The position numbers and the translations under genes were made by a program. The notes under the pieces were generated by a model. The model saw only the letters and a program-made list of their open reading frames with translations, was not told the DNA's origin and did not search any database. Positions 1 through 9,474 of a stretch of DNA of 64,000 bases are shown here, piece by piece. The number at the start of each line of letters is the position of its first letter. Position 1 is the first letter of the stretch. Source of the DNA: Enterococcus quebecensis (GTDB lineage Bacteria > Bacillota > Bacilli > Lactobacillales > Enterococcaceae); contig NZ_MIKB01000017.1 of the NCBI RefSeq assembly GCF_001730365.1, forward strand, positions 62,001 through 126,000, in the 5' to 3' direction.

Positions 1-398
1 GTGAAGACCATTTGAGTGCAGATAGTGTAGCGGGAAAGTTAGGAATCGAAGATGGGAAAATTTTTAAGACATTAGTAACTATTGGTAACAAAACTGGACC
101 TGTTGTTGCTGTTATTCCTGGGAATAAGGAGTTAGATTTAAAAAAATTAGCTAGTGCAAGCGGCAATAAAAAAGTTGAAATGCTTCATTTGAAGGATCTA
201 GAAGAAACAACAGGCTATATTAGAGGTGGGTGTTCACCGATTGGAATGAAAAAATTATTCCCAACATACCTTGCGGAAGAGGCAAATGATTATGATACCA
301 TCATAATCTCAGCTGGTAAACGAGGGATGCAGATCGAATTACCGTCTGCATCAATTTTGCAAGTAACAAATGGTAAAATGGTGAGTTTGACAATGTAA
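1..398 (+). CDS. ebsC: YbaK/EbsC-type aminoacyl-tRNA deacylase, 5' end cut by window
   Basis: The frame is open to the left edge, so the start lies outside the window. The visible part reads EDHLSADSVAGKLGIEDGKIFKTLV, continues with a GPVVAVIPGNKELDLKKLA segment and has the GYIRGGCSPIGMKK block typical of YbaK-family proteins, including the conserved lysine near the start (KIFKTL). The family hydrolyses Cys-tRNA(Pro) and similar mischarged tRNAs in the cytoplasm. In E. faecalis this gene is ebsC of the ebsA-ebsB-ebsC group, and ebsA lies 500 bp downstream here, which supports the name. Family call is firm; substrate is inferred. Confidence 0.88.
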   Translation, partial: EDHLSADSVAGKLGIEDGKIFKTLVTIGNKTGPVVAVIPGNKELDLKKLASASGNKKVEMLHLKDLEETTGYIRGGCSPIGMKKLFPTYLAEEANDYDTIIISAGKRGMQIELPSASILQVTNGKMVSLTM

Positions 399-425
399 GA
401 CTCCAAAACACCCTAGGAACAGTTA

Positions 426-821
426 TTACTGATATTTTCTTAATGCTTGTCTTGCTAAAGAATCGGCACCTTTATTTTGACTCTCAGGAAGCCATTTTAC
501 TAATAACAATGGGAAGTGGCTTTCTAGTTGTTGAAAGGTGTGCAAGTAGGGCTGGAATAAAGGATTTTTGGCATGTCTTTTTTCAATCGTTTGAACAACG
601 ATTTTACTATCAGAATGAATTAGAACCGACTGCGCATTTAAGTTTTTTTCAATCACTAATTGAAGAGCGTTAATAAAAACTTTAAATTCTGCCTCGTGAT
701 TAGAACATTCACCAAGTGGTACATGCAATTGTTCGTGAAGAGAATCCCCCACAATAACGATACCACCGCCACTTGGGCCAGGATTTCCTTTTGTTGCAGC
801 ATCGACATATATTCGTAACAT
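426..821 (-). CDS. Ribonuclease HI-like protein
   Basis: A 131-residue protein starting MLRIYVDAATKGNPGPSGGG, with the RNase H-fold opening strand and acidic residue (YVDA), a second acidic position in NHEAEFKVFINAL, the HSDSKIVVQ strand and a final ADSLARQAL helix with the last aspartate. This ATG is preferred over longer forms because an AAGGAG sits 7 nt upstream on the minus strand. It is convergent with ebsC and divergent from ebsA. By position it should be the gene called ebsB (cell wall enzyme) in E. faecalis; I recall that assignment but cannot verify it. Likely acts on RNA-DNA hybrids. Confidence 0.82.
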   Translation of the reverse strand: MLRIYVDAATKGNPGPSGGGIVIVGDSLHEQLHVPLGECSNHEAEFKVFINALQLVIEKNLNAQSVLIHSDSKIVVQTIEKRHAKNPLFQPYLHTFQQLESHFPLLLVKWLPESQNKGADSLARQALRKYQ

Positions 822-904
822 AAATATCTCCTTATTGTCTTTTCGTTCAAAGTTGAAGTATGTTATTATTATAACATACTGAATTTTTATTAAGGGGTCG
901 CTAC

Positions 905-1348
905 ATGAAGAAAAGAGTCTATCATTGGCAACCAGAATTATCAACAGCGATAATTTATTGGTCTTGTACATTTGGCATTTTATTTTTAAGTTTGATTTTA
1001 ACATTGGAACACACTCGTCCTTATATGACTAGTAATATTGTGTTAGGCATTTTCTTTTTATTTGCTGTATTAGGATTTAATCGTTATTTTATCATTGAAA
1101 ATGAATCTTTAATTGTGCACACATTATTGCCAGTTAGACGAAAAAAAATAACGTTAGCCACAATCGAATTGATCCGAATCGGATCTAATTGTATTGAATT
1201 AACATCGACAGAGTTAAGAGGCGACACACAATTATTTATTATGACCAAAAAAAACAAAATGGCATTTATAGAATCGATTAAAAAGCAGAAATTGTTTACA
1301 GGAAAAATTGTAGATGATCCAGAGCTGAAAATCGGCAGACATTATTAA
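905..1348 (+). CDS. ebsA: EbsA family membrane protein
   Basis: A 147-residue protein with two predicted membrane segments at about residues 15-35 and 42-60, followed by a soluble region of about 85 residues with alternating hydrophobic positions (FIIENESLIVHTLLPVRRKKITLATIEL). Size, topology and the neighbouring ebsC match EbsA, once described as a pore-forming protein tied to pheromone-related surface changes in E. faecalis; the biochemical role is poorly established. The C-terminal part looks like a bacterial PH-like fold, which is inference. A strong hairpin terminator follows. Confidence 0.8.
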   Translation: MKKRVYHWQPELSTAIIYWSCTFGILFLSLILTLEHTRPYMTSNIVLGIFFLFAVLGFNRYFIIENESLIVHTLLPVRRKKITLATIELIRIGSNCIELTSTELRGDTQLFIMTKKNKMAFIESIKKQKLFTGKIVDDPELKIGRHY

Positions 1349-1423
1349 AAAAGAGGGCGGACAAAAGTGTCTAGCTTAGAGAAATAAGAGAAAGTTGCTT
1401 TTTCTCACTGTTTATTTATATTT

Positions 1424-1470
1424 AGAGCGTAAAACAAAACTTATTTTTAGTTTTGTTTTACGCTCTTTTT
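1424..1470 (+). terminator. Rho-independent terminator after ebsA
   Basis: Perfect 18-bp stem, 1424-1441 with 1449-1466, 7-nt loop, then a T run. The opposite strand has no T run, so it acts mainly on the plus strand. Confidence 0.88.
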
Positions 1471-1471
1471 T

Positions 1472-1672
1472 CTATATTTTTTTCACATGAGCGGCTTGTA
1501 AACCGCGTGTACCTTCCATTACTTGAAACTCTACTGCTTGATTTTCTTCCAATGACTTAAAGCCATCTTCTTCGATTGCTGTGAAATGAACAAAGATTTC
1601 CTCATCTTCATTGTAAGCAATAAAACCATAGCCTTTTCTATTATCGAACCATTTGACAAAACCTTTTTCCAT
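1472..1672 (-). CDS. Cold shock protein (CspA family)
   Basis: A 66-residue single cold shock domain. RNP1 is present as KGYGFI (residues 13-18) and RNP2 as IFVHF (26-30), with the usual [18 protein letters not shown] opening. Members bind single-stranded RNA and DNA and melt RNA structure. The RNP1 phenylalanine pattern is slightly divergent (DNRKGYGFI rather than NAEKGFGFI) and the C-terminus ends AHVKKI, so it may be a CspD-like paralogue rather than the major cold-inducible copy. The leader is only about 30 nt, much shorter than thermosensor leaders of cold-induced csp genes. Confidence 0.93.
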   Translation of the reverse strand: MEKGFVKWFDNRKGYGFIAYNEDEEIFVHFTAIEEDGFKSLEENQAVEFQVMEGTRGLQAAHVKKI

Positions 1673-1709
1673 TCAAATCACGCTCCTTTATTTTATGAAG
1701 TCTAGCATC

Positions 1710-1738
1710 ATTATAAAGTGTAAAAAGGTACCCGTCAA
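1710..1738 (-). promoter_or_regulatory. Promoter of cold shock gene
   Basis: On the minus strand: -35 TTGACG (1733-1738), 17-bp spacer, -10 TATAAT (1710-1715). Close to the sigma-A consensus. Confidence 0.8.
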
Positions 1739-1854
1739 ACTTTTGGAAAAAAGTGTTTTTTATGATGGAAAAGCATATTAATAAAGGTTATAATAAGCAA
1801 TAACTTAACAAAGTGTGAAAAAAAATAAAAAGAGTTCGGGAAAAGAGGTTTTTC

Positions 1855-3525
1855 ATGAAGACAGATATTGAAATTTCGCAAGAGGTGGACTTATTACCTA
1901 TTAAAAAAGTGGCAGAGTCAATCGAGTTAACGGAAGATGATCTAGAATTATTTGGAAAATACAAAGCCAAAATTGATTTTTCAACGATTCAGAATTTGGC
2001 AGGAAAAGAAGAAGGAAATTTAATTTTAGTCACCTCTATCAATCCAACACCAGCTGGCGAAGGAAAATCAACAGTCACAATTGGATTAGGGGACGCATTG
2101 AATCATATTGGCAAAAAGACAGTCATAGCTTTACGGGAACCTTCATTAGGCCCTGTGATGGGAATTAAAGGTGGTGCTACTGGAGGAGGTTATGCGCAAG
2201 TTTTGCCGATGGAAGACATTAATCTGCATTTTACTGGAGATATGCATGCTATTACGACTGCGAATAATGCTCTTTCAGCTTTACTTGATAATCATATTCA
2301 ACAGGGAAATGAATTGAACATTGATGCTAGACGGGTAATATGGAAGCGTGTAGTGGACTTGAATGATCGTGAATTGCGTCAAGTAATCGTCGGATTGGGT
2401 GGTCCAATTCAAGGGGTACCTCGTGAGGACGGTTTCGATATCACCGTTGCTAGTGAAATCATGGCAATATTATGTTTAGCTTCTGATTTAGAGGATTTAA
2501 AGTTTCGTTTAGGAAACATCGTTATTGGCTATACATTTGATCGTGAGCCTGTGACAGTGAGTGATCTAGGTGTCCAAGGAGCACTGACTTTATTATTGAA
2601 AGAAGCAATCAAACCCAACTTGGTTCAGACAATATATGGAACTGCTGCATTAGTTCATGGCGGTCCATTTGCAAATATTGCTCATGGTTGTAATAGTATT
2701 TTAGCTACAAAGACAGCTTTGAAGCTTGGGGACTATGTTGTGACGGAAGCTGGATTTGGTGCTGATCTAGGAGCAGAAAAATTTTTAGATATCAAAGTTC
2801 CCAATTTGAAGAAAGCACCTGATGCGGTAGTGATCGTAGCAACGATTCGGGCACTCAAAATGCATGGTGGCGTAGAAAAGACAGCGCTAAAGGAAGAGAA
2901 CATTCCTGCGCTGGTCAAAGGATTTGATAATTTAGAAAAGCACGTTGAAAATATGAAAAGTTATGGTTTACCTGTAGTTGTTGCCATCAATGAATTTGTG
3001 GACGATACTGAAAATGAAATTTTAGCTTTACTCGATTTATGTAAAACAATTGATGTTCCAGTTGAATTGACGAGTGTTTGGGAAAAAGGAGCTGAAGGAG
3101 GTATTGCTTTAGCTAAACGAGTTATCCAAGTGATTGAAGAGCAATCATCAGAATTCCAAACTATTTATCAAATGGGGATGAATCTTGAAGATAAAATCAA
3201 TGCCATAGTAACTAAAATATATGGTGGCAGCAATGTCACTTTTTCAAAGAAAGCCAAAAATCAACTAGCTACTTTTGAAAAATATGGTTGGGATCGTTTG
3301 CCTGTTTGTATGGCTAAAACGCAATATTCCTTATCGGATGATCCGCAAAAATTAGGATGTCCAAAAGGGTTTACGATTACGATTCGAGAGCTAGTACCTA
3401 AAATTGGTGCAGGATTTATAGTCGCTTTAACTGGCGATGTTATGACTATGCCAGGTTTGCCTAAAAAACCAGCTGCATTGAATATGGATGTAGACAAAGA
3501 TGGTCATGCGATTGGTTTATTTTAA
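1855..3525 (+). CDS. fhs: Formate-tetrahydrofolate ligase
   Basis: The full-length 556-residue enzyme makes 10-formyl-THF from formate, THF and ATP, feeding purine and fMet synthesis. The nucleotide-binding loop TPAGEGKST is at about residues 66-74, followed by the conserved [20 protein letters not shown] block and [15 protein letters not shown]. The C-terminus [15 protein letters not shown] is typical. It appears to be a single-gene unit: a hairpin terminator follows and a plausible TATAAT (1789-1794) lies upstream. In enterococci it is usually a lone gene, as here. Confidence 0.97.
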   Translation: MKTDIEISQEVDLLPIKKVAESIELTEDDLELFGKYKAKIDFSTIQNLAGKEEGNLILVTSINPTPAGEGKSTVTIGLGDALNHIGKKTVIALREPSLGPVMGIKGGATGGGYAQVLPMEDINLHFTGDMHAITTANNALSALLDNHIQQGNELNIDARRVIWKRVVDLNDRELRQVIVGLGGPIQGVPREDGFDITVASEIMAILCLASDLEDLKFRLGNIVIGYTFDREPVTVSDLGVQGALTLLLKEAIKPNLVQTIYGTAALVHGGPFANIAHGCNSILATKTALKLGDYVVTEAGFGADLGAEKFLDIKVPNLKKAPDAVVIVATIRALKMHGGVEKTALKEENIPALVKGFDNLEKHVENMKSYGLPVVVAINEFVDDTENEILALLDLCKTIDVPVELTSVWEKGAEGGIALAKRVIQVIEEQSSEFQTIYQMGMNLEDKINAIVTKIYGGSNVTFSKKAKNQLATFEKYGWDRLPVCMAKTQYSLSDDPQKLGCPKGFTITIRELVPKIGAGFIVALTGDVMTMPGLPKKPAALNMDVDKDGHAIGLF

Positions 3526-3542
3526 TAAAAGGTATGTATCTA

Positions 3543-3579
3543 AAAAAACAAGAGTTTAGTTTTGAGACTCTTGTTTTTT
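3543..3579 (+). terminator. Terminator after fhs
   Basis: 13-bp stem, 3543-3555 with 3567-3579, core CAAGAGT/ACTCTTG, ending in a T run. Confidence 0.85.
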
Positions 3580-3679
3580 TGTCATTTAATGCAGTTTATT
3601 TTCGTTTAAATCAACTTCTTTCTTTCAGTCTGAGGTTTTTTGTTATATACTTTATATTAAAGCTCGAGGAGGAATCAAC

Positions 3680-4063
3680 ATGAATATTCGTTGTACTAGA
3701 AATACCGGATTTTATGGGATGGGCAGTCCGATCGAGATCAAAAAAGATGGTAAAAAATTGTTTTGTTTAAATCAAAATGAAACGAAACAAATTGAGTTAA
3801 ATGACAAACATTGTACATTACAAGCCAATTTTTTTCTTTTGAAGAGTACACCGCTGACCGTGAATGATAACGGCCAGACGATTGATTTAGTGGTAATGAT
3901 GAATCCTATGCTGATGTTGATTTATGTTATACTTTTTGTTGGAATGTTTCTAATTCCACTCCTGCATTTGAATATCTTAGGGATTTTGATATTGCTAGTG
4001 CTCTATTTTGTTTTTTTATTTTCTATGTTAAATAAAGCTTATATCATCAAGGAGAAGATGTAA
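3680..4063 (+). CDS. Uncharacterised membrane protein
   Basis: A 127-residue protein I do not recognise. Residues 1-72 look soluble and beta-rich (IEIKKDGKKLFCLNQNETKQIEL, then ANFFLLKSTPLTVND); two strongly hydrophobic segments follow at about 73-93 and 97-116, with a short positive tail (NKAYIIKEKM). An AGGAGG lies 8 nt before the ATG. The stop and the next start share one base (TAATG), so translation is probably coupled to the HEPN-like/CBS gene, suggesting a functional pair. No enzyme motif is visible. Confidence 0.7.
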   Translation: MNIRCTRNTGFYGMGSPIEIKKDGKKLFCLNQNETKQIELNDKHCTLQANFFLLKSTPLTVNDNGQTIDLVVMMNPMLMLIYVILFVGMFLIPLLHLNILGILILLVLYFVFLFSMLNKAYIIKEKM

Positions 4064-4764
4064 TGGGGGAAAGAGCTGAAGAATTTTTGAGTAGTTTTAA
4101 CCGAATTGAAAAATGGTTTCGTGAACAATTAAATAATCCAACAAATATGGGATTTAGCGAAATGGTTCGTCGGTTGGCTAGAAAAAACGAAAGTCAGGTC
4201 TTGATGTTTCAAGATGATTTACTACAAATGGCTCAATTAAGAAATGCAATCGTGCATGAACGAATTTCAGCGGATTTTGTGATAGCAGAACCAAACGAGT
4301 GGGCAGTCAAACGCATTGAGGAAATTGAAGAATCTTTAATTCGACCTGAAAAAGTTTTGCCTCGTTTTTCAAAGAAAGTAACTGGATTTGATGTAAATAT
4401 TTCAATTAAAGAAATTCTAGCAATCGTTGCTCGTAAACAATACTCTCAATTTCCAATTTACGAGCATGGTATCTTTAGAGGTCTGATTACTGTTCGTGGT
4501 TTAGGCATTTGGTTAGCTGTTGAAAGTTCTAAAGGAGACATTCATCTAGAAGGAAGAACAGCTTCGGAGCTTTTAGTCAGTAACTACAAAGAGAGTAACT
4601 ATCAATTTGTTAGTAAAGAGACGACTGTTTATCAAGTAGAAAGAATGTTTGTGACCCAAATAAAACTAGAGGCCATATTGATAACCAAGGATGGTAACCC
4701 CAATGGCAGTTTACTGGGCATTATTCGACCAAGAGATCTATACAATAATTTAGAGAAGGAATGA
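4063..4764 (+). CDS. HEPN-like/CBS domain protein
   Basis: A 233-residue protein in two parts. Residues 1-85 are all-helical and contain LRNAIVHER, which fits the R-N-x3-H pattern of HEPN domains. Residues 105-233 look like a pair of CBS repeats: one around VNISIKEILAIVARKQYSQFPIYEHGIFRGLIT, the other around TTVYQVERMFVTQIKLEAILIT...LLGIIRPRDLYNNL. CBS pairs bind adenine nucleotides; HEPN domains are often RNases or nucleotide-binding scaffolds. Coupled to the upstream membrane protein and 6 bp before lspA. The CBS call is firm; HEPN is inferred from the motif and helical pattern. Confidence 0.75.
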   Translation: MGERAEEFLSSFNRIEKWFREQLNNPTNMGFSEMVRRLARKNESQVLMFQDDLLQMAQLRNAIVHERISADFVIAEPNEWAVKRIEEIEESLIRPEKVLPRFSKKVTGFDVNISIKEILAIVARKQYSQFPIYEHGIFRGLITVRGLGIWLAVESSKGDIHLEGRTASELLVSNYKESNYQFVSKETTVYQVERMFVTQIKLEAILITKDGNPNGSLLGIIRPRDLYNNLEKE

Positions 4765-4770
4765 AAGCCA

Positions 4771-5247
4771 TTGTTAGCAGTTTATCTTATTATCAGTGCC
4801 GTATTGGTTGGTTTAGATCAGTGGGTAAAATATTTAACGGTAACTAATATCCAATTAGGAGAAACCAAAGAATTTATCCCCGGATTTTTATCATTTACCT
4901 ATATTCGTAATACTGGGGCTGCGTGGAGCCTTCTAGAAGGCAAAATGTGGTTCTTTTATATTATTACGGTAATCGTGGTAGCTGTAGTTTTATATATCTT
5001 AGTTAAAAATATTAATGGAAGCAAATGGCTTACCGTTGGTTTGAGTTTAGTTTTAGCAGGAGCGATCGGAAATTTTATTGATCGTTTACGTCTAGGTTTT
5101 GTTGTTGATATGTTCCAAACAGAATTTATTAACTTTCCTATATTCAATGTTGCTGACTCAGTACTAGTTATAGGTGTAGCATGTATATTTATTTATTTGC
5201 TTTTGGAAGAAAAAGCAGCGAAGGATGGGAAAAATGGAACAAATTAA
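4771..5247 (+). CDS. lspA: Lipoprotein signal peptidase II
   Basis: A 158-residue, four-segment membrane protease that cleaves prolipoproteins after lipidation. The catalytic aspartates lie in GNFIDRL and FNVADS, and TYIRNTGAAWSLLEG is the family signature. It starts with TTG, read MLAVYLII, with GAAGGA about 9 nt upstream; no ATG gives a full first helix. It overlaps the downstream pseudouridine synthase gene, an arrangement common in Firmicutes (lspA-rluD-pyrR order). Likely clients in this window include PstS and the PPIase lipoprotein. Confidence 0.96.
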   Translation: MLAVYLIISAVLVGLDQWVKYLTVTNIQLGETKEFIPGFLSFTYIRNTGAAWSLLEGKMWFFYIITVIVVAVVLYILVKNINGSKWLTVGLSLVLAGAIGNFIDRLRLGFVVDMFQTEFINFPIFNVADSVLVIGVACIFIYLLLEEKAAKDGKNGTN

Positions 5248-6139
5248 TGTAATAATAAAACAAGAAAAAGGACGGATTGACAAAGTTTTAAGCGACTTGT
5301 TAAAAGATCATTCGCGTTCGCAAATTCAGCAATGGTTAAAAGACCAGAATGTAACTGTTAATGGTGAAGTGACTCGTTCTAACTATAAAGTAAAAGAAAA
5401 TGACGAAATTAGCATTAATGTTCCAGAACCAGAGGAACTTGATGTTCAAGCGGAAAACATTCCTATTGAAATTGTTTATGAAGACGACGACGTACTTGTT
5501 ATTAACAAACCACAAGGTATGGTCGTTCATCCATCAGCAGGACACCAAGATGGTACATTAGTCAATGCATTGTTGTATCATATAAAAGACTTATCCTCAA
5601 TTAATGGGATTATTCGTCCAGGGATTGTTCACCGTATCGATAAAGATACTTCGGGTTTATTGATGGTAGCTAAAAATGATAAAGCTCATATTGCATTAGC
5701 AGAACAATTGAAAGATAAAACATCACTTAGAAAATACATTGCCTTAGTTCATGGAGAAATATCTCATGACAAAGGTGAAATCAATGCACCGATTGGGCGT
5801 TCAAAAAATGATCGGAAAATGCAAGCCGTAATCGAAGGTGGAAAACCTGCAGTGACTCATTTTGAAGTCTTGGAAAGATTTGATGATTTCACTTTAGTGC
5901 AATTACAACTAGAAACAGGACGTACACATCAAATTCGGGTACACATGAAGTATATTGGCTTTCCAGTAGCAGGTGATCCATTGTATGGACCAAGAAAAAC
6001 CTTAAAAGGGAAGGGTCAATTTCTACATGCTGAAATGCTAGGTTTCAAACACCCCACAACTGGTCAAATGATGGTATTTGAAGCACCTTTACCTGACCTT
6101 TTTGAAAAAACTTTAGACCAATTAAGAAATAATGATTGA
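5234..6139 (+). CDS. RluD-type 23S rRNA pseudouridine synthase
   Basis: About 301 residues: an N-terminal S4 domain (RIDKVLSDLLKDHSRSQIQQWL...VTVNGEV) and an RsuA/RluD catalytic domain with HRIDKDTSGLLM, which holds the catalytic aspartate, and GRTHQIRVHM. In B. subtilis the gene at this place, between lspA and pyrR, is ylyB. An alternative ATG at 5225 abuts its own ribosome site; ATG 5234 has better spacing. It overlaps lspA by 14 bp. The exact uridines modified cannot be read from sequence. Confidence 0.93.
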   Translation: MEQINVIIKQEKGRIDKVLSDLLKDHSRSQIQQWLKDQNVTVNGEVTRSNYKVKENDEISINVPEPEELDVQAENIPIEIVYEDDDVLVINKPQGMVVHPSAGHQDGTLVNALLYHIKDLSSINGIIRPGIVHRIDKDTSGLLMVAKNDKAHIALAEQLKDKTSLRKYIALVHGEISHDKGEINAPIGRSKNDRKMQAVIEGGKPAVTHFEVLERFDDFTLVQLQLETGRTHQIRVHMKYIGFPVAGDPLYGPRKTLKGKGQFLHAEMLGFKHPTTGQMMVFEAPLPDLFEKTLDQLRNND

Positions 6140-6164
6140 TTTATTTCAGAAGAAAAGGTACACT
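6136..6164 (+). promoter_or_regulatory. Candidate pyr operon promoter
   Basis: -35 TTGATT (6136-6141), 17-bp spacer, -10 TACACT (6159-6164). Start about 6171 would place the PyrR site roughly 35 nt into the transcript. Confidence 0.6.
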
Positions 6165-6169
6165 GATTT

Positions 6170-6340
6170 GAGAAAGAAAATTAAATAAAGTAATCCTTTA
6201 AGAGTAGTCCCGTGAGGCTAAGAAGGAAACATGCAGAATAATATCTAGGTGCGCTTAGAGAAAATCTGTGTGAAACGAATAGTATCTTTGTATAGATAAA
6301 TTCAATCCTCCTATCCGAACACGGGTAGGAGGATTTTTGC
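6170..6340 (+). promoter_or_regulatory. PyrR attenuator of pyr operon
   Basis: The leader carries the PyrR recognition loop AGTCCCGTGAGGCT at 6206-6219, matching the known ARUCCNGNGAGGYU consensus, followed by an intrinsic terminator. PyrR with UMP binds this hairpin, prevents the antiterminator and lets the terminator form when pyrimidines are plentiful. Confidence 0.9.
6304..6338 (+). terminator. Attenuator terminator of pyr leader
   Basis: Stem 6304-6316 with 6323-6335 (one G-T wobble), 6-nt loop GAACAC, then five T. It is the terminator arm of the PyrR switch. Confidence 0.88.
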
Positions 6341-6366
6341 TTTGATATACAGCGAAAGAGTTAGCT

Positions 6367-6420
6367 GATGTTGAAAAGTACAAGGTGAACGAAGTGGGAG
6401 AAGTTATCTTACTAGCGGGA
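6367..6420 (+). repeat. Leader repeat copy A (before pyrR)
   Basis: Contains GATGTTGAAAAGTACAAGGT followed by an ACGAAG segment. Similar strings recur at 8474 (before pyrB) and 40044 (before ribU). Degenerate, origin unknown. Confidence 0.5.
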
Positions 6421-6488
6421 ACACCAAAAGAGCAAGCGTACCGTCTTATACGCTGAAACAGGAAGCTCACAAGGCAATCAAAAAATAA

Positions 6489-7070
<582 letters not shown>

Positions 7071-7104
7071 ACAAATAAATATAGTAGAGATAGGATAGGT
7101 TGAG

Positions 7105-8391
7105 ATGGCAGAAAAAAAGTTTCGTAATGATGAGGCAGTACTGGATATAAATGATAAACCAAAGGCAGTACCTTGGATCGGATTAAGCTTACAGCATTTA
7201 TTCACGATGTTTGGCGCAACGGTTATCGTTCCAATATTAGTAGGGATTGATCCGGGAATCGCTTTGGTCAGTTCTGGATTAGGCACGATAGTTTACCTAT
7301 TTATCACAAAAGGGAAAATTCCAGCATATTTAGGAAGCAGCTTCGCTTTTATTGCAGCTATGCAGATGTTGATGAAAAGTGATGGCTATCCTGCTATCGC
7401 TCAAGGGGCAATCACAACGGGTTTGGTTTACCTGATTGTTTCCCTCATTGTTAGTAAAATTGGTTCAGCGTGGCTAGACAAACTTTTACCGCCGATCGTT
7501 GTAGGACCGGTAGTAATGGTCATCGGTCTAGGTCTTGCAGCAAATGCTTCAAATAATGCCATGTTTAATAACGGCGAGTATGATTTTAAATTTATCGCTG
7601 TTGCATTAATCACTTTAGGCCTAACGATTTTTTATAATATGTTTTTCAAAGGGTTTCTAGGTTTGATTCCTATCTTGTTAGGAATTGTCAGTGGCTACTT
7701 GGTGGCGTTGTTATTCGGAATTGTTGATACGGAGCCGATCAAACAAGCGGCATGGTTTACAGTACCAAATTTTGAAATTCCCTTTGTTCAATATCAACCG
7801 AAACTATATCTAAACGCAATTACAACAATGGCGCCGATTGCGTTTGTCACAATGACAGAACACATTGGACACTTAATGGTTTTGAATAAATTAACAAAAC
7901 GAAATTTCTTTAAAGATCCTGGACTATCAAAAACATTGATGGGGGATGGAGCCGCTCAAATCGTCGCGGGACTTGTGGGCGGACCTCCTGTCACGAGCTA
8001 TGGAGAAAATATCGGAGTGTTAGCAATTACAAGAGTGCACAGTGTCTTTGTTATTGGAGGAGCGGCAGTTTTCGCTGTGGGTCTTGGCTTTGTCGGAAAA
8101 CTAAGCGCAGTAATCTTAAGCGTTCCTGGACCAGTAATTTCTGGTATCAGCTTTGTTTTATTCGGAGTAATCGCAGCGAGTGGATTGAAAATATTGATTG
8201 ATAATCAAATCAACTTTGATAAGAAAAAGAATTTACTGATTGCCTCTGTGATCTTAGTTATTGGTATCGGCGGATTAGTCTTTAAGCTAGATACATTTGA
8301 ATTGTCATCTATGGCATTAGCCACAGTTTTAGGAATTATTCTGAATTTAATTTTACCTGAAACGGCACGTAGTGAAGAAGAATCTGTCTAG
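7105..8391 (+). CDS. pyrP: Uracil permease
   Basis: A 428-residue protein of the nucleobase-cation symporter-2 family with about 12-14 membrane segments. The signature region TMAPIAFVTMTEHIGHLMVLN (about 247-267) and GGPPVTSYGENIGVLA (about 292-307) are typical of uracil transporters. It imports uracil with protons, feeding salvage through PyrR or Upp. It follows pyrR by 34 bp with no attenuator visible between them, unlike B. subtilis, where a second PyrR site lies there. Confidence 0.96.
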   Translation: MAEKKFRNDEAVLDINDKPKAVPWIGLSLQHLFTMFGATVIVPILVGIDPGIALVSSGLGTIVYLFITKGKIPAYLGSSFAFIAAMQMLMKSDGYPAIAQGAITTGLVYLIVSLIVSKIGSAWLDKLLPPIVVGPVVMVIGLGLAANASNNAMFNNGEYDFKFIAVALITLGLTIFYNMFFKGFLGLIPILLGIVSGYLVALLFGIVDTEPIKQAAWFTVPNFEIPFVQYQPKLYLNAITTMAPIAFVTMTEHIGHLMVLNKLTKRNFFKDPGLSKTLMGDGAAQIVAGLVGGPPVTSYGENIGVLAITRVHSVFVIGGAAVFAVGLGFVGKLSAVILSVPGPVISGISFVLFGVIAASGLKILIDNQINFDKKKNLLIASVILVIGIGGLVFKLDTFELSSMALATVLGIILNLILPETARSEEESV

Positions 8392-8397
8392 ATTTAA

Positions 8398-8538
8398 GAG
8401 TTAGCTTTTATGTTCTCTAGCTTCGCAAGCAAGCCTAAGACACTTTTTACTTTGAAACAAAGTGAAGTGAACGGATGTTGAAAACTACAAGGTGTAGCGA
8501 AGCGGAACGTTGTTACTTATATAAGGAGGAATGAATGC
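8398..8538 (+). promoter_or_regulatory. pyrP-pyrB leader with repeat copy B
   Basis: The 141-bp spacer holds a GCTTCGCAAGC mini-hairpin and the repeat GATGTTGAAAACTACAAGGT at 8474-8493, followed by a TGTAGCGAAGCGGAACG segment. No PyrR recognition loop or T-tailed terminator is visible, so this is not a clear second attenuator. Confidence 0.45.
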
Positions 8539-9465
8539 ATGATCATCACATCTGAACGTATCAGTTTAAAACATCTTTTAACCGTAGAAGCATTAAGTGA
8601 TCAAGAGGTCATGGGGCTGATCCATCGCGCACAAGAATTTAAACAAGGTGCAACTTGGCAGCCAGCAAAAAAACAATATTTTGCGACAAACTTGTTCTTT
8701 GAAAACAGTACTCGAACTCACAAAAGCTTTGACGTTGCTGAGAAAAAACTGGGAATTGAAGTGATTGAGTTCGAAGAAAGTATGAGTTCAGTCAAAAAAG
8801 GTGAAACACTGTATGATACAGTGCTGACAATGTCGGCAATCGGAGTAGATGTGGCAGTCATTCGTCATGGAGAAGAAAATTATTATGATGAACTAATCCA
8901 AAGTAAAACAATTCAATGTGCCATCATTAATGGAGGCGATGGCAGCGGACAACATCCAACGCAATGTCTTTTAGATTTAATGACGATATATGAAGAATTT
9001 GATAATTTTGAAGGATTGAAAGTAGCAATTGTTGGGGATATTACTCATTCCAGAGTAGCAAAATCAAATATGCAAATGCTCAAACGTCTTGGTGCAACGA
9101 TCTTTTTCTCTGGACCAGAAGAATGGTATGACAAGCAGTTTGAAGCTTACGGACATTATATGCCACTAGATGAAGTAGTGGAAACCGTAGACGTAATGAT
9201 GATGCTGCGAGTGCAGCATGAACGTCATGATGGATCAGAAATCTTTTCAAAAGAAGAATATCATCAAAACTATGGTTTAACAGTAGAGAGAGCAAAACGA
9301 TTGCAAAAACACGCAATTATCATGCATCCAGCACCAATCAATCGTGATGTTGAGTTAGCGGATCCTCTTGTAGAGGGAATCCAGTCACGTATTATCCAGC
9401 AAATGAGTAATGGTGTTTACATGAGAATGGCTATTTTAGAAGCAGTACTACAAGGAAAGGCATAG
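8539..9465 (+). CDS. pyrB: Aspartate carbamoyltransferase catalytic subunit
   Basis: The 308-residue catalytic chain joins carbamoyl phosphate and aspartate. The carbamoyl phosphate motif [12 protein letters not shown] is at about residues 53-64, with the [16 protein letters not shown] block at about 133-148 and [11 protein letters not shown] in the aspartate-binding part. No regulatory pyrI gene follows, as is usual for Firmicutes. An AAGGAGGAATG-type site precedes the ATG. Confidence 0.98.
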   Translation: MIITSERISLKHLLTVEALSDQEVMGLIHRAQEFKQGATWQPAKKQYFATNLFFENSTRTHKSFDVAEKKLGIEVIEFEESMSSVKKGETLYDTVLTMSAIGVDVAVIRHGEENYYDELIQSKTIQCAIINGGDGSGQHPTQCLLDLMTIYEEFDNFEGLKVAIVGDITHSRVAKSNMQMLKRLGATIFFSGPEEWYDKQFEAYGHYMPLDEVVETVDVMMMLRVQHERHDGSEIFSKEEYHQNYGLTVERAKRLQKHAIIMHPAPINRDVELADPLVEGIQSRIIQQMSNGVYMRMAILEAVLQGKA

Positions 9466-9474
9466 GTGAGCAAA

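Noticed and set aside
443-673. Plus-strand ORF of 76 codons
   Set aside because: It lies wholly opposite the RNase HI-like gene and has no ribosome site or family resemblance.
5336-5530. Minus-strand ORFs over lspA, rluD, pyrR and other genes
   Set aside because: Asn/Phe/Ile-rich translations typical of antisense shadows in AT-rich genes.
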